64,000 bases of DNA from Gadus chalcogrammus (GCF_026213295.1 NC_079426.1:25690402-25754401), one strand, 5' to 3'; positions 11,072 to 22,090 are shown, counted from the first letter of the stretch. Made by a program: numbers and translations. The notes: generated by a model from the sequence alone, not told the origin.

Positions 11072-11670
11072 AAATCCTATGGCCCCAAAATCCATGTATC
11101 TTCCGTTCAATCCATATCCGTTTGAGAATGAAAACACGAAAAACGAAAAGTGACCTTTTAAAAAAAAATCATCCTCGTTGGGATAGGTTGACCAGAAATT
11201 CATCACATGTATTTCTCTTTTAAAACATGTATACCGGTGTAATAGTCTCTGTATGAGCTTTTACCAATAATAAAGTCGAGACAACAGTTTGGGAAAGCTG
11301 AGCGGTAGGGCAACCGCCTCCCCTCTGCCGCGTTCCCTCATTGAAATGAAGGGAGGCGACGAGCTGCTGCGCGGTGGAGGCGCGGAAACTCGCAATAATA
11401 TCATATTCCAACCTAAATGGTTGTGCCGATTGCCAAACAACTGATGGGCCCATGAGTTAACAATAATTAATAACATTAGCACACTTACCAGATGTGGAGG
11501 TCTGTGGACTGTGTATAGTAGACCATCTTCATTTTGTGTCTGCAGTTTTTGCATTTCACTTTTCTTTGCAGCAACCTTTTCTTTTGCAACCATGTTATCA
11601 ACTTGAATGATGTTTTTTTTGTCTCCTTGACATTCACTCTTCTCAAAAGTGTTCCCGCAAGCGAAGCCAT

Positions 11671-11871
11671 AGCACCGGTGGGCAGAGGAAATAACTGATG
11701 TTACTGGCCAAAAAGTCCCTGATTTGAAAATCTGGCTGATTCCCTGGTTGATGCCTGACTCAATCATAATAATCAAGCGCTTCTACCGTCCGATTGGCTA
11801 AGCCGCACCGCCAACTCGGTGCCGTTGAAAGAAGCTATTAGTCCGCGCAAAATAAATTGGATCTTGTCGCT
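11671..11871. promoter_or_regulatory. Candidate bidirectional promoter between transposase and CCDC106-like gene
   Basis: Only about 200 bases separate the divergent start codons at 11670 (minus) and 11872 (plus). The stretch includes GATTGGCT (an inverted CCAAT box, near 11792) and is locally GC-richer than the surrounding DNA. The promoter role is inferred from position. Confidence 0.4.
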
Positions 11872-14800
11872 ATGGTAAGTATCAACCCTCTCTCAACAGT
11901 TATTGTTTTATTTCGAAAGCAGGCGCCATTACTTGTATGTGTGAACCACTTATGTTAGGCCTATCTCTTGTTTCAGTACCAGCATATGATTTTTCATCAG
12001 TTAAGATCGGCCTCGCCTGGAAATTTGAATAGGCCTATGGTGGAAAGGCCTGAGCGCTCTACCCGAGCAAAAGGACAGCGGGGGAATGAAGGAGAAAGCT
12101 CCGATATGCCTACTGCTGGTAAGTTGGGTTGACACATTTGTACAAAAAGTCAGTGTAATACTCAGAACTGTTTCTGGCCGGGCTCAGCAAGAGCTAGTAA
12201 CGTTAGTTTTGCTTAGCTAGGGGGTGACAACGTTAATAGCTGCTTGGCGACATCGTAGACTTTTCTTCCCGTCTCGATATTCACATACGTTGGCGCATGT
12301 AGCAGTGTTGCGGGTGGTCATTGCCAACTGAATAATAGAGGATTGTCTGGATATCAACCAAAGGCTCATAATTAGCTTTAGACCATGAACCATAAAATTG
12401 TGGGTCTTTTTATTAACGCCACCACAAGCGATTAATTGCGAGACGGTGGCGAGACTACTTTTCAAAGTAATAATTCAGCTGCAAATAAGCAACTGTATTT
12501 CACCAAAAACAGAAGCCCTTACCAGTGATATTTATCTACATAATTTTTGCAGGTTTTTGTCTCGTGTGACCTGTGACCTTAGTGTCATAAGATGGTATTA
12601 CACATGCATTTAGATGTTTAGTGGTGTGACTTAAGGTGTATTCACACATGGAAAGTCCGTTGGATCACTTGCTTTGGTCCAGACCAAATATAATTTAGAT
12701 TTTTTTTGTTTGGTGTGGTCCACTTTTGCAAGTGAACCAGCATTACGAAGCAAAACCACACGTGATCTGAGATCATTCATTCATTGGACAGACATTCTGG
12801 GGTGGAGAGAAGCAGGAAGAACGAAATAAAAACTGCGAAATATATCATTGATATAATATGGGGTTAAAAATAATAAAAATGCCTACATCTAGCCTATAAA
12901 TAAAAAAGAAAAACATCAAATTATTGTTGTTTCATTATAATATGTAGCCCTATGTCAATGCCACGTTATGTGGTTTGTAGCCTACGATGTGAAACATAAT
13001 GTATAGCCTACTGTATTTTTGCTGCTGGACGCGCGGCTCGCGAGAAGTATAGGCTCAAACTGAAACACAGCTGATTTAGCTGTGTATCAGCTGGCAGTTC
13101 GGCGCAGTTCAGCTCCAAACTGACACTGGGACAGTATTGACGGTCCCGTTGGGAAGAAAAATAAAAACACACACTTCATGCAAAGCGCAGCGTGAACCTG
13201 TTGGCACCGTAGACTACGGGAGACGCTCCTCTCCATCTGATCGCTGAACATATCAGCATGTATATTATGGCAAAAATCATAATCATAATCATGATTATTT
13301 TGTTTGACAGTGTAATCACGATTATTAAAGACTATCCACAGATATTCAGGTGCCTAAAACAGGCGTACTCTGGAACCACGCTATGTAAAACACATCCAGA
13401 GAGAGGAGGATTGTGCAGAAAAACACACCAACACATATTATGGTGGGGCAGAATTGATCCTTGTGTGGGATTATTTTTGTTGGACTCCGAGTTGCCTGAC
13501 AGTGGCAGGTGCAGATTCATGTGCTTCATGAGGAGATTTTAATTTCTTCTATGCTTGTTAGCGTGTCCAGTCGAGACTTCAGTAGTATGTTTTATAGATC
13601 AAATATTATAATGCATATAAAAAAATATTTTACTTTTCCTACAAGGTTTGCCTCATATACTCTACTAACATGAATTTTGTATCTATCATGTCATATGTTG
13701 CAGTTGTTAATATGGAAAATATTCTATTTCAACCAGGCAAAGTCCAATGGAAGAAGAAGTCAGAAGAGCTGCAGACCCGGATAGAGTTGCTGGAGGAGGA
13801 GAATGCTTTACTGAAGCGGCAGCTTGAGCAAAGGCCTTCAGCAGAGCAAGGTTTGTAAAGCTAGAGTATAGTTTTACCTGAGGACTTCAATACAGTTTTT
13901 TATGATCGCTTAACCACAGTGGGCACAACTGGAGCGACACGTGCAAAACTCAGCATGCAGTTCCTGTGGACCAACCACTAGCTCATTTTTCATTGCTTAA
14001 ACACAATTTGCAGAACTCTACACACTTATCTCATGGCTTATATCACAACCTGCACAACACTGTGGATTTTCAGCACTTTGTTCAAATGCTAACACACTGC
14101 TGTCACAACTGTAAACCACACATTCAAAACAGAATGGATTTCATCCTGGTGCATTTTAAACACTGTGGATTGCAATTTCAACTGAAACACAAGGTGTCTT
14201 GTTTTAGACTTGTGAGTGAACATATGTACAGTATATAGGGAAAGTACAAAAATACTCTCTTTTGGAAATGGACCAAGGAAGAAAGGTTGGTGGAGGGAGA
14301 AGAGTGGCAGTGAGAGTGTGGATGTGTGGAAGACCTAGGGCCTCTCCGAATAGTCTTTTTTGCATAGGAAATTTCCTTTCCTATCGAGATGACCCGGAAA
14401 TACTCGGCGGATAGGTGATTCGAATTCTCGAAATACTTAAGAAAGGCATAGGAAAGGAGCCTTGATTCTTCCTTTAACCCTCCTTTAGCATAGGTTACTC
14501 CGGACCAACCTATGCGAAAGGAAAGGAGATAGTGGTATCCCATAATCCTTTACGGCGGCAAGACTTAAAGCAACAGGCCACCGCCGGAGTTTACCGACTC
14601 TACACAAATTCATACGAACAAGAGGTAAAACAGAAGAGAGGAGAGGAGAAGAGAGGAAGATTTATCCACATGTGAATTGGGATATATCGGAGGGATTCTC
14701 ACTCTGTTGGCGAAAACCTGATTAAAATCAATATGAAAAGAACGCATGGATCAAAATAGGCTAGTGTTGTAAAACTAGGAAAAGTGGAGTCGAATTCATT

Positions 14801-17023
14801 TGAAACATTGCTGTATTTTCCTATGTTCGATAGGAAGCACCTTTCATCTCTCCTTAACCCCGATGACGTTCAGGGGTTAAGGTATAGGAAAGGAGGCTTA
14901 TAGCTTAGGAGATTGGACTATTCGGAGAGGCCCCAAGAAGACATCGAATTTTATGTCTGATGAAATACAGTAAGGGCTACACTGATAGACCCTGTTGTGA
15001 ATCATGGTCTCTCATTGAGAGAGGCAGGGTTGAGAGTGCAACCCAATCTGCAAAGATTTAAAGTTGCATCGGTAATACACATTTTTAAAAAGATATGAAA
15101 ATTTGAGATGCAAATTGCAAAATTGAAGGAATTGACTTATTAACACAGATAAATACTACATTCAGAAATGTTATCAATATGAACTAAAGATGTATCTATT
15201 GAAGCAAACTTCTGATTTTCATTTATTTATGATAACCTAGAAAAAACTGGTTTGTTATTAAATTTCACTCTTTCTTCAAAGAAAATATTACGTAATTTGT
15301 GTGAAGTAACTCTGATTATTTAAACTGTAAAGATCAAAGTTTGTCATTTGTGAATTGGGGTTTGATGCTTTATACTCTGAGCATGTTCTGAGTGACATGT
15401 GTTATCGCGATGAGGCTGGTTCATAGTGTTTGCTGCTCTGAGCCTATTTTGCAGGTGATGTGAACTGTTCAGCTCCAGTGACTATTGGTAGTGCAGACTG
15501 ACGTTAGATTTTTGCACATTGAGCTCCAGTTGTGCCCACTGTGGGTTAGCGATCGAAAAAAAACTGTAATGTATGTGGCTTCACTACAACAACCACAATA
15601 TTGGAGTTCACCCATTGTATGAGGGTCACTCTACGTTACAACATCTGATAGACATCAGCCTATCAGGTGGGCACTATTCACACCTGCGCCTTACAGGTGA
15701 ACGCTGCAAAGCCGGCCAGCTGCGCTCTTTTAAAAAATACACAACTGTTACGGTAACACCCTTAACTCTACCGGCAGTGGGTCGGAATGAGGAGGACACC
15801 GATTTTTGACAGGCTTACTTTATTCCCGTTGCACTCACTTTACAGTAGGTTGCATTAGCTTATGCTGCTTTCTATCGCTTGCATTCACACACCCAGACTC
15901 ATTCATTGCTTTGCTTGATTGACACATGCTACCGCTCACTCTCCTCGCTCGTCCATGCACTCACTGAAATCCCTCAAACAACAACACACTGCCATTCTCG
16001 CTCACTCACTTAGGCTACTCTGTCTCATAACACTACTATCAAGATACATCATTTACTTCCGAATTGCCCTCCAACAATTTAAAATTAGAAAAATCCTCCA
16101 CCTCAAACAACACATCTGTGTGACATATGAGCTCATATCGTGTAGCGATAGTGCCCTTAGACTCTCTGTCACTCTGCTTTTCAAGGAAGTTATATCATTT
16201 AGATCTTCTTGAGTGACAGCTAGATTAACCCAGCATCCTTTACAGCCACCTCCTTCCTAACTGAGCCGTCAGAACCTTGGTCAGAACGCATTTTTCAAAA
16301 TTGTGCAGTGTGACAAGTTATGCTAAGACTGGGGGTAAAGTTACCCTTAAAAGTTGTTTTAAGTGCTTTTTTCTGCTTTTCGTCATTTCCCAGGTGACAC
16401 AGTGGACAACACTGACACCGAACCAGAGTCAAACACTGACGCAAGTAGCAGCTCCAGCACTGACTCAGATTCCAGCAGCAGCAGCTCTTACTCCTCTGAT
16501 GGCAGAAAGAAAAAGAGGAAGCACAAGAAAAAAGCAAAAAAAAGGAGCAAGAAGTCGAAGAAGTCAAAGGCCAAAGGATATCGTGGTAAAGTAAATTATA
16601 TAATTGTGCTGTATTTCTTTAGGTTCAGACATTACATATACAGTGCTGCTTGAAAGTTTGTGAACCCCTTGACCATTTTGGAATTTTATTGTGTTTAACC
16701 ATTATTAATTCATTTTTTATCAATACCAGTATTTTTTTTTAGAAATAACAGAATTGTTTATCACTTCAACATTTTTCTTTTCCGGAAAACAATTGTTAAA
16801 ACAGATCAAACAAATGATTTGCCAACTGTTGTATGTGCAAAAGTTTGTGAACCCTGAGCTGCATTGCCTAAAATCGAGCAGGTAAACACAATCAGGTGGG
16901 CCAAATTGAGTGATGAAATGGATTTTTTTTCCATTTTCAGTGACAACAATATCGGATGTGGTGAAGCGGTACCGCCAGGTCCTTGAAATCTTCCTTTGTA
17001 AAAAAAGTTCTGTTAAAGTTTAG
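11872..17023 (+). CDS. CCDC106-like basic coiled-coil protein carried by the transposon (five exons, intact frame)
   Basis: Exons 11872-11874 (ATG|GTAAGT), 11977-12118, 13737-13850, 16394-16585 and 16941-17023 join in one frame, all with GT-AG borders, to a TAG at 17021, giving about 180 residues. Order: Arg-rich N-terminus (ERPERSTRAKGQRG), a heptad coiled coil (ELQTRIELLEEENALLKRQL), an acidic Ser/Asp run (TDSDSSSSSSYSSDG), a Lys-rich tract (RKKKRKHKKKAKKRSKKS, likely nuclear localisation) and SDVVKRYRQVLEIF. This order, with a RYK/R-x-V/IL-x-F ending, recalls CCDC106 and its teleost relatives. The usual conserved C-terminal domain after that motif is absent: the last ten codons and stop lie in the right inverted repeat. 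A DNA-binding partner or regulator of the transposase is plausible, but function is unknown. Confidence 0.7.
13893..15566. mobile_element. Tc1/mariner-like non-autonomous element (TA target) in CCDC106-like intron 3
   Basis: The element begins CAGTTTTTTATGATCGCTTA and ends with the inverse (AGCGATCGAAAAAAAACTG); the match extends about 43 bases through CCACAGTGGGCACAACTGGA. TA dinucleotides flank it at 13891-13892 and 15567-15568, the Tc1/mariner signature. Internal sequence has no transposase frame. A separate MITE at 14338-14933 lies inside it. Confidence 0.8.
14338..14933. mobile_element. MITE nested inside the mariner-like element
   Basis: Perfect 18-bp termini GGGCCTCTCCGAATAGTC and the inverse GACTATTCGGAGAGGCCC bound a 596-bp non-coding segment. 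CATAGGAAA/TATAGGAAAGGA motifs recur inside in both orientations. Target duplication unclear. Confidence 0.85.
16641..16900 (+). mobile_element. Tc1-like transposon end (IR/DR type)
   Basis: CAGTGCTGCTTGAAAGTTTG starts right after a TA. About 190 bases further in, CAAAAGTTTGTGAACCC repeats the inner part of the terminus. Outer and inner direct repeats in one terminus are the IR/DR layout of fish Tc1 elements. The opposite end and transposase are missing. Confidence 0.65.
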
Positions 17024-18342
17024 TTTTTTTTAAATAATAAAGTTGCTTTCTTCTCTGATATGCTGCTTATGTGTTGTTTATTTCACTTTGCGGTCATCCA
17101 GTTTTACTGATCAGTTGAGCAAAACTTGTCTATTTTGTGCTGTTACTAGTTTGTAGAGTGTCTACTGTTCTCAACTGTTTTCACTTTAATTTGACAGTCC
17201 TAAGACCTCTCTACTAATACTTAGTTGAACATCGACTGATAGTTTGTTGAAAATCAACTATTTTCTCTGTTTTGCTCTGTTAATAGTGTGTAGACACTAA
17301 ACTGTTTTCACTTTAATTCGACAGTCCTAAGACCTCTCTACTAATGCTTAGTTGAATATCGACTGATAGTTTGTTGAGAATCAACTGATAGTCAACTATT
17401 TTCTCTGTTTTGCTCTGTTAATAGTGTGTAGACACTAAACTGTTTTCACTTTAATTTGACAGTCCTAAGACCTCTCTACTAATGCTTAGTTGAATATTGA
17501 CTGATAGTTTGTCGACAGTCATATGACAATCAACAGGTTGTCACCTACACAGGGTGCCTATTGATTGATAAAATATTCTCATCTTTATTTTACAATGAAC
17601 ATATATGATCAACAGAGGGTTGAATGTTCATTCATTAGATGTGTTCCTTGTGAGTGGGGGAAAGTTGATCCATATGAAACGTAAGTTGAGAATTGGTTAA
17701 TAACAGCAGTTGATAGTCAACTTACTAGAAGTTGACACTCAACTGATAGTTGAATATTTGTAAAGAACATGTAGTAAAAAGCACAATGTCTGTTGCAGAC
17801 TGTTTTTGTAAACAAAATAAAAATATCCTATAGTTAACTAACACTTAGTTGAATGCATGTTACATATTTGTTGACAAGCTCTGTAGAGTATCAACTAACT
17901 CACTGTTGAATATCAACTAAACATCAGCTAATAGTGCAACGTGTAGTTAACTTACAGTTAGTTGAATGCTTGTTTCTTATCTGTTGAAAGCTTTGTTGAA
18001 TATCAACTAACCATCTACTAATAATGCAACTAATAGTTAACTGACAGTTAGTTGAATGCATGCTACGTGTACAAAACAACATCTACTAATAGTGCAACTT
18101 ATAGTTAACAGACAGTTAGTTGAATCCTTGTTTCTTATCTGTTGAACAAGCTCTCTCAAATATCAACTAACCATCTACTAATAGTGCAACTTATAGTTAA
18201 CTTACAGTTAGTTGAATACATGTTACTTATCTGTTGATATAGTTCAGTTGATTGTCAACTCAATTAACTGTTGACATGCAACTGAGTATCTACTGATGGC
18301 TTGTTGAGTGTCAACAGTGGACTGTCAAACTAAAGTGTTACC
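16989..18342 (-). repeat. Right terminal inverted repeat of the Merlin-type element
   Basis: About 1.35 kb, the inverse of 6626-7817; longer because an extra subunit with CTGTTTTCACTTTAAT...CTAATGCTTAGTTGAATA is present (three copies against two on the left). It supplies the last codons, TAG stop (17021) and AATAAA (17036-17041) of the CCDC106-like gene. Confidence 0.85.
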
Positions 18343-18836
18343 ACTTTGGTTCCATTACGAAGATGAGACGATGACGAGCTAAAAAAAAGATCTTTGATAA
18401 TAAAAACTATGACGAAATGTAAGTTTCGTTTTCGTTGACGAGATTAGACAGGACTAAAATGTTAGTGGTGTGCTATTTGGACATTCAAAATGCATGATCT
18501 TTTCCAATCATTACCCTCCCGTAAGGTTCTTATGCAACGGAAACATGAAACAATGTTCACTCCTCCAGTAAATAGGACGGACCTTAGCTACAGAGGCAGG
18601 CCGTCAGGGCCAGCAAAGCCTTCTCTGCTGGCCTAGACACTTTCAGAACAATACATTATTTTTATTAAATATATAATTGATACCTTTTAATATATATATT
18701 TATTTTGTCATTCTATCTATTTTAATAAGTTTGTTCACATAAGTCTAAATACGTATTTATTTGTTTTTCCTTCAGTTGCGTTGCCTCCAGTGCGATAATA
18801 TATATTAGAGTTTATCCAATCAGATTATTTCCCTGC
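18343..18836. other. No gene seen; Rex3 target locus
   Basis: AT-rich spacer. A short hairpin GGCCAGCAAAGCCTTC.CTGCTGGCC lies at about 18609-18633. The final 15 bases (18822-18836) are the target duplicated by the Rex3 insertion. Confidence 0.4.
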
Positions 18837-18860
18837 CTCTCCTGGAACCGTCACCTTATC

Positions 18861-19802
18861 GTGGTGGAGAGGTTTGCGTGTCCCTGTGAACCTGAGGGCT
18901 GTGTTGTCTGGAGCCTTGTGCTCCTGGTAGGGTCTCTCATGGCAGAGTGGTCTCAGGTGAGGGGCCAGACTAAGAATGGTTCAAAAACTCCAATGAACAA
19001 CGAAAGAAGAGGAGATGTGACCCGGCCCGGAGGAAGCCCGGGGCCCCCGTCTGGAGCCAGGCCCAGACGGAGGGCTCGATGGCGAGCGCCTGGTGGCCGG
19101 GTTTGCCACGGAGCCCGGTCGGGCACAGCCCGAACAAACTATGTGGCACCCCCCCTCTCTTCATCCCATGGGCCCACCACCTGTGGGAAGACCCGCTGGG
19201 GTCGGGTGCGCAGCCACATGGGTGGCAGCGAAGGTCAGGGGTCTCGACGGACCAGACCCGGGCGGCAGAAGCTGGCTCTGGGGACGTGGAACGTCACCTC
19301 GCTGTGGGGAAAGGAACCGGAGCTTGTGAGGGAGGTGGAGCGCTATCAGTTAGATCTGGTGGGGCTTACCTCCACGCACAGTCTCAGCTCTGGTACCGTA
19401 CTCCTGGATAAGGGTTGGACTCTATTCTTCTCCGGAGTTGCCAAGGGCGTGAGGCGCCGGGCGGGTGTGGAGATACTCATAAATCCCCGGCTGAGCGCAG
19501 CGGTGTTGGAGTTTACCCCGGTAGACGAGAGGGTCGCCTCCCTGCGACTAAGGGTTGTAGGGGGGAAAACTCTGACTGTTGTTTGTGCGTATGCACCAAA
19601 CAGCAGCTCAGAGTACTCGGCCTTCTTGGAGACCCTGAATGGAGTCCTGTATGGGGCTCCAGTAGGGGACTCCGTAGTTCTGCTGGGTGACTTCAACGCC
19701 CACGTGGGCAACGATGGAGACACCTGGAGAGGCATGGTGGGGAGGAACGGCCTCCCTGATCTAAACCCGAGCGGGTCGTTTGTTATTGGACTTCTGTGCT
19801 AG
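18861..19802 (+). pseudogene. Rex3-like endonuclease region, frameshifted at its 3' end
   Basis: An Arg/Gly/Pro-rich N-terminal stretch leads into an apurinic-like endonuclease fold: [11 protein letters not shown] (Asn of motif I), [11 protein letters not shown] (where Glu is usual), and [18 protein letters not shown] (catalytic GDFN). This domain nicks the target. At about 19771 the copy has AGCGGGTCG where the second copy (44221) has AGCGGTCG, so one inserted G moves the reading frame and this ORF ends prematurely. The rest of the domain (SMIDFVIVSSDLR, TDHHLV) continues in the frame that starts at 19780. The initiating codon is uncertain. Confidence 0.85.
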
Positions 19803-21849
19803 TCATGGATTATCCATAACAAACACCATGTTCGAACATAAGGGTCCTCATAAGTGTACCCGGTACCAGAGTACCCTAGGCCGAAGATCAATGATCGATT
19901 TTGTGATCGTGTCATCTGATCTGAGGCCGCATGTTTTGGACACTCGGGTAAAGAGAGGGGCGGAACTGTCAACCGACCACCATCTGGTTGTGAGTTGGAT
20001 CAGGGAATGGGGGAAATTTCCGGATAGACCTGGTAAGCCCAAACGAGTAGTGCGGGTGAACTGGGAACGTCTGGAGGAGGCCCCCGTCCTAGGTATCTTC
20101 AACTCACACCTCCGGTGGAGTTTTTCTGGCATTCCTGTGGAGGTTGGGGGCATTGAGCCGGAGTGGGCGGTGTCCAAAGCCTCCATTGCTGAAGCTGCGG
20201 TGGCTAGCTGTGGCCTCAGGGTCTTAGGCTCCTCAAGGGGCGGTAACCCTCGGACACCGTGGTGGACACCGGTGGTCAGGAAAGCCGTCCGATTGAAGAA
20301 GGAGGCCTTCCGGGAGATGATATCCTGGAGGACTCCTGACTCGGTTGCAGGGTACCGACAGGCCCGAAGGGCTGCAGCTGCTGCCGTGTTGGAGGCTAAG
20401 CAGCGGGTGTGGGAGAAGTTCGGAGAGGCCATGGAGAAGGACTTTCGGTCGGCACCAAAGTGTTTCTGGAAGACTATCCGGCACCCCAGGAGGGGGAAAC
20501 GGGGAACCATCCAAGCTGTGTACAGTAAGGATGGGACTCTGTTGACCTCAACTGAGGAGGTCGTCGGACGTTTGAAGGAACACTTTGAGGAACTCCTGAA
20601 TCCGAATAACACGCCCTCTATGTTGGAGGCAGAGCTCGAGGTTGATGGTGTTTCGTCGTCAATTTCCCTGGTGGAGGTCACTGAGGTAGTCAAACATCTC
20701 CGCAGTGGCAAAGCCCCAGGGATTGATGAGATCCAGCCAGAAATGCTAAAGGCTCTGGGTGTTGAGGGGCTGTCATGGTTGACACGCCGGGTCCCCCGGG
20801 AGAAACTGTGGGAGGTGCTGCGGGAGTATGGGGTAAGGGGGTCTATCCTCAGGGCCATCCAATCCCTGTACTCCCAAAGCGAGAGCTGTGTTCGCGTCCT
20901 CGGCAGCCAGTCAGTTTCGTTCTCAGTGGGTGCTGGTCTCCGCCAGGGCTGCGCCTTGTCACCAATCCTGTTTGTGATATACATGGACAGGATATCGAGG
21001 CGTAGTCGTGGTGGGGAGGGGTTGCAGTTCGGTGGTCTGAGGATCTCGTCACTGCTTTTTGCAGATGATGTGGTACTCATTGGATCATCGGCCTGTGACC
21101 TTCAGCACTCACTGGATCGGCTGGCGGCCGAGTGTGAAGCGGCTGGGATGAGGATCAGCACCGCTAAATCTGAGGCCATGACTCTTAGCAGGAAACCGAT
21201 GGATTGCTTACTCCGGGTAGGAAATGACTCCTTAGCCCAAGTGAAGGAGTTCAAGTACCTCGGGGTCTTGTTCGCGAGTGAGGGTACTATGGAGCGTGAG
21301 ATTGGCCGGAGAATCGGAGCAGCGGGGGCGGTATTGCGTTCGCTTTACCGCACCGTTGTTACGAAAAGAGAGCTGAGCCGCAAGGCAAAGCTCTCGATCT
21401 ACCGGTCGATCTTCGTTCCTATCCTCACCTATGGTCATGAGGGCTGGGTGATGACCGAAAGGACGAGATCGCGGGTACAAGCGGCCGAGATGAGTTTTCT
21501 CAGAAGGGTGGCTGGCGTCTCCCTAAGGGATAGGGTGAGAAGCTCAGCCATCCGTGAGGAACTCGGATTAGAGCCGCTGCTCCTTTACTCAGAAAGGAGT
21601 CAGCTGAGGTGGTTCGGGCATCTGGTAAGGATGCCCACTGGGCGCCTTCCTTGGGAGGTGTTTCAGGCACGTCCAGTGGGGAGGAGACCTCGGGGAAGAC
21701 CCAGGACTAGGTGGAGAGATTATATCTCAACACTGGCCTGGGAACGCCTCGGGATCCCCCCGTCAGAGTTGGTCAATGCGGCCCGGGAAAGGGAAGTCTG
21801 GGGCCCCCTGCTTGACCCGACCCCGGATAAGCGGACGAAAATGAGATGA
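19780..21849 (+). pseudogene. Rex3-like endonuclease end plus reverse transcriptase with internal deletion
   Basis: Residues 38-42 (MIDFV) and 65-68 (TDHH) finish the endonuclease, including its catalytic His. A linker follows, then RT begins around SGKAPGIDEIQPEM (near residue 308). At residue 333 the sequence jumps from SWLTR to VPREKLWEV, whereas the 44-kb copy has about 110 codons here covering the RT fingers and first part of the palm, including the first catalytic Asp region (CFVDLEKAYD). The remainder holds GLRQGCALSP, the LLFADDVV catalytic box and the C-terminal RTRWRDYISTLAWERLG. The frame is open for 689 codons, but the enzyme would lack essential RT motifs. Confidence 0.85.
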
Positions 21850-22062
21850 TGAGAATGAGATTATTTCCCTGCGGGTAAAAAAAATCCTCCAGAATCCTGA
21901 GAGAATCCCTTCGCTGTTGACGCTAATGGCGACTATGTTGTTGATTGACATGTTCTTCAACCAATCAGATTTCGAATATGCCGAGTTGGGCGTATCCTTT
22001 TACACGTCTAGGCCTTCTAGTTGGCTGTGTCGTATGGTGCCATCAGGAACAAAAGGAATTAC

Positions 22063-22090
22063 AAATATAGCTGCGAGCAGCAATGTGGTC
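22063..22090 (+). repeat. Short teleost repeat fragment
   Basis: ATATAGCTGCGAGCAGCAAT is a motif I recognise from dispersed teleost repeats; the flanks show no clear element borders. The interval 21873-22650 otherwise holds nothing I can name. Confidence 0.3.

Larger units (their letters stand above)
7961..11670 (-). pseudogene. Merlin/IS1595-type (ISXO2-like) transposase, four exons, one frameshift
   Basis: Proposed minus-strand exons are 11670-11489, 9813-9706, 9476-9269 and 8424-7961, all with GT-AG borders. Exon 1 ends KCKNCRHKMKMVYYTQSTDL then HI(W split), giving a CxxC half. Exon 2 starts ECRRKRCRRL, the second half of the zinc-ribbon-like region. Exon 3 holds the first catalytic Asp in VHIDESKF. 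Exon 4 holds RTWVFGML, the second Asp in VVSDEWRAY, then VNHSQHYVDPQTGLHTQN and the Glu in LERAW. This DDE layout is that of IS1595/Merlin transposases, which cut and paste the element. Joining exon 3 (..HKRK) to exon 4 (YGKG) gives the wrong frame; one G appears missing from the GGG at 8414-8416. The true start may lie upstream of 11670. Confidence 0.8.
6626..18342. mobile_element. 11.7-kb Merlin-superfamily DNA transposon with >1.1-kb terminal inverted repeats and two divergent genes
   Basis: The left end GGTAACACTTTAG (6626) and right end CTAAAGTGTTACC (18342) are inverted copies, and the match runs inwards for more than 1.1 kb to CAAAGGAAGA (7817) and TCTTCCTTTG (16989). Flanking octamers ACTTTTTT (6618-6625) and ACTTTGGT (18343-18350) agree at six of eight positions, compatible with the 8-bp duplication known for Merlin. 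Inside are an IS1595/Merlin-type transposase gene (minus, 7961-11670) and a CCDC106-like gene (plus, 11872-17023). Later elements sit in introns: 10351-11071, 13893-15566 (with 14338-14933 inside it) and 16641-16900. The superfamily call rests on the transposase motifs. Confidence 0.75.
18837..21857 (+). mobile_element. Rex3-like (RTE clade) LINE, copy 1, near full length, internal 330-bp deletion
   Basis: The element is flanked by the perfect 15-bp duplication AGATTATTTCCCTGC (18822-18836 and 21858-21872). It starts with the 5' end CTCTCCTGGAACCGTCACCT and ends with GATGATGAGAATG-type simple repeat. CAGGGCTGCGCCTTGTCACC (20944 onward) closely resembles a published Rex3 RT primer site, as I recall it. 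It encodes an AP endonuclease and reverse transcriptase in two overlapping frames. Compared with the copy at 44212-46324, an in-frame block of the RT (about 330 bases) is missing at 20778. Confidence 0.9.

Noticed and set aside
11261..11776. 171-codon minus-strand frame overlapping transposase exon 1
   Set aside because: The neighbouring frame has the CKNC...STDLHIW Merlin pattern and a donor site joining it in phase to the next exon; this longer frame lacks homology.
14178..14543. 121-codon minus-strand frame
   Set aside because: It crosses the border of a nested MITE and matches nothing; chance open frame.
19848..21080. 410-codon minus-strand frame
   Set aside because: Antisense shadow of the Rex3 endonuclease/RT coding sequence, with no motif of its own.
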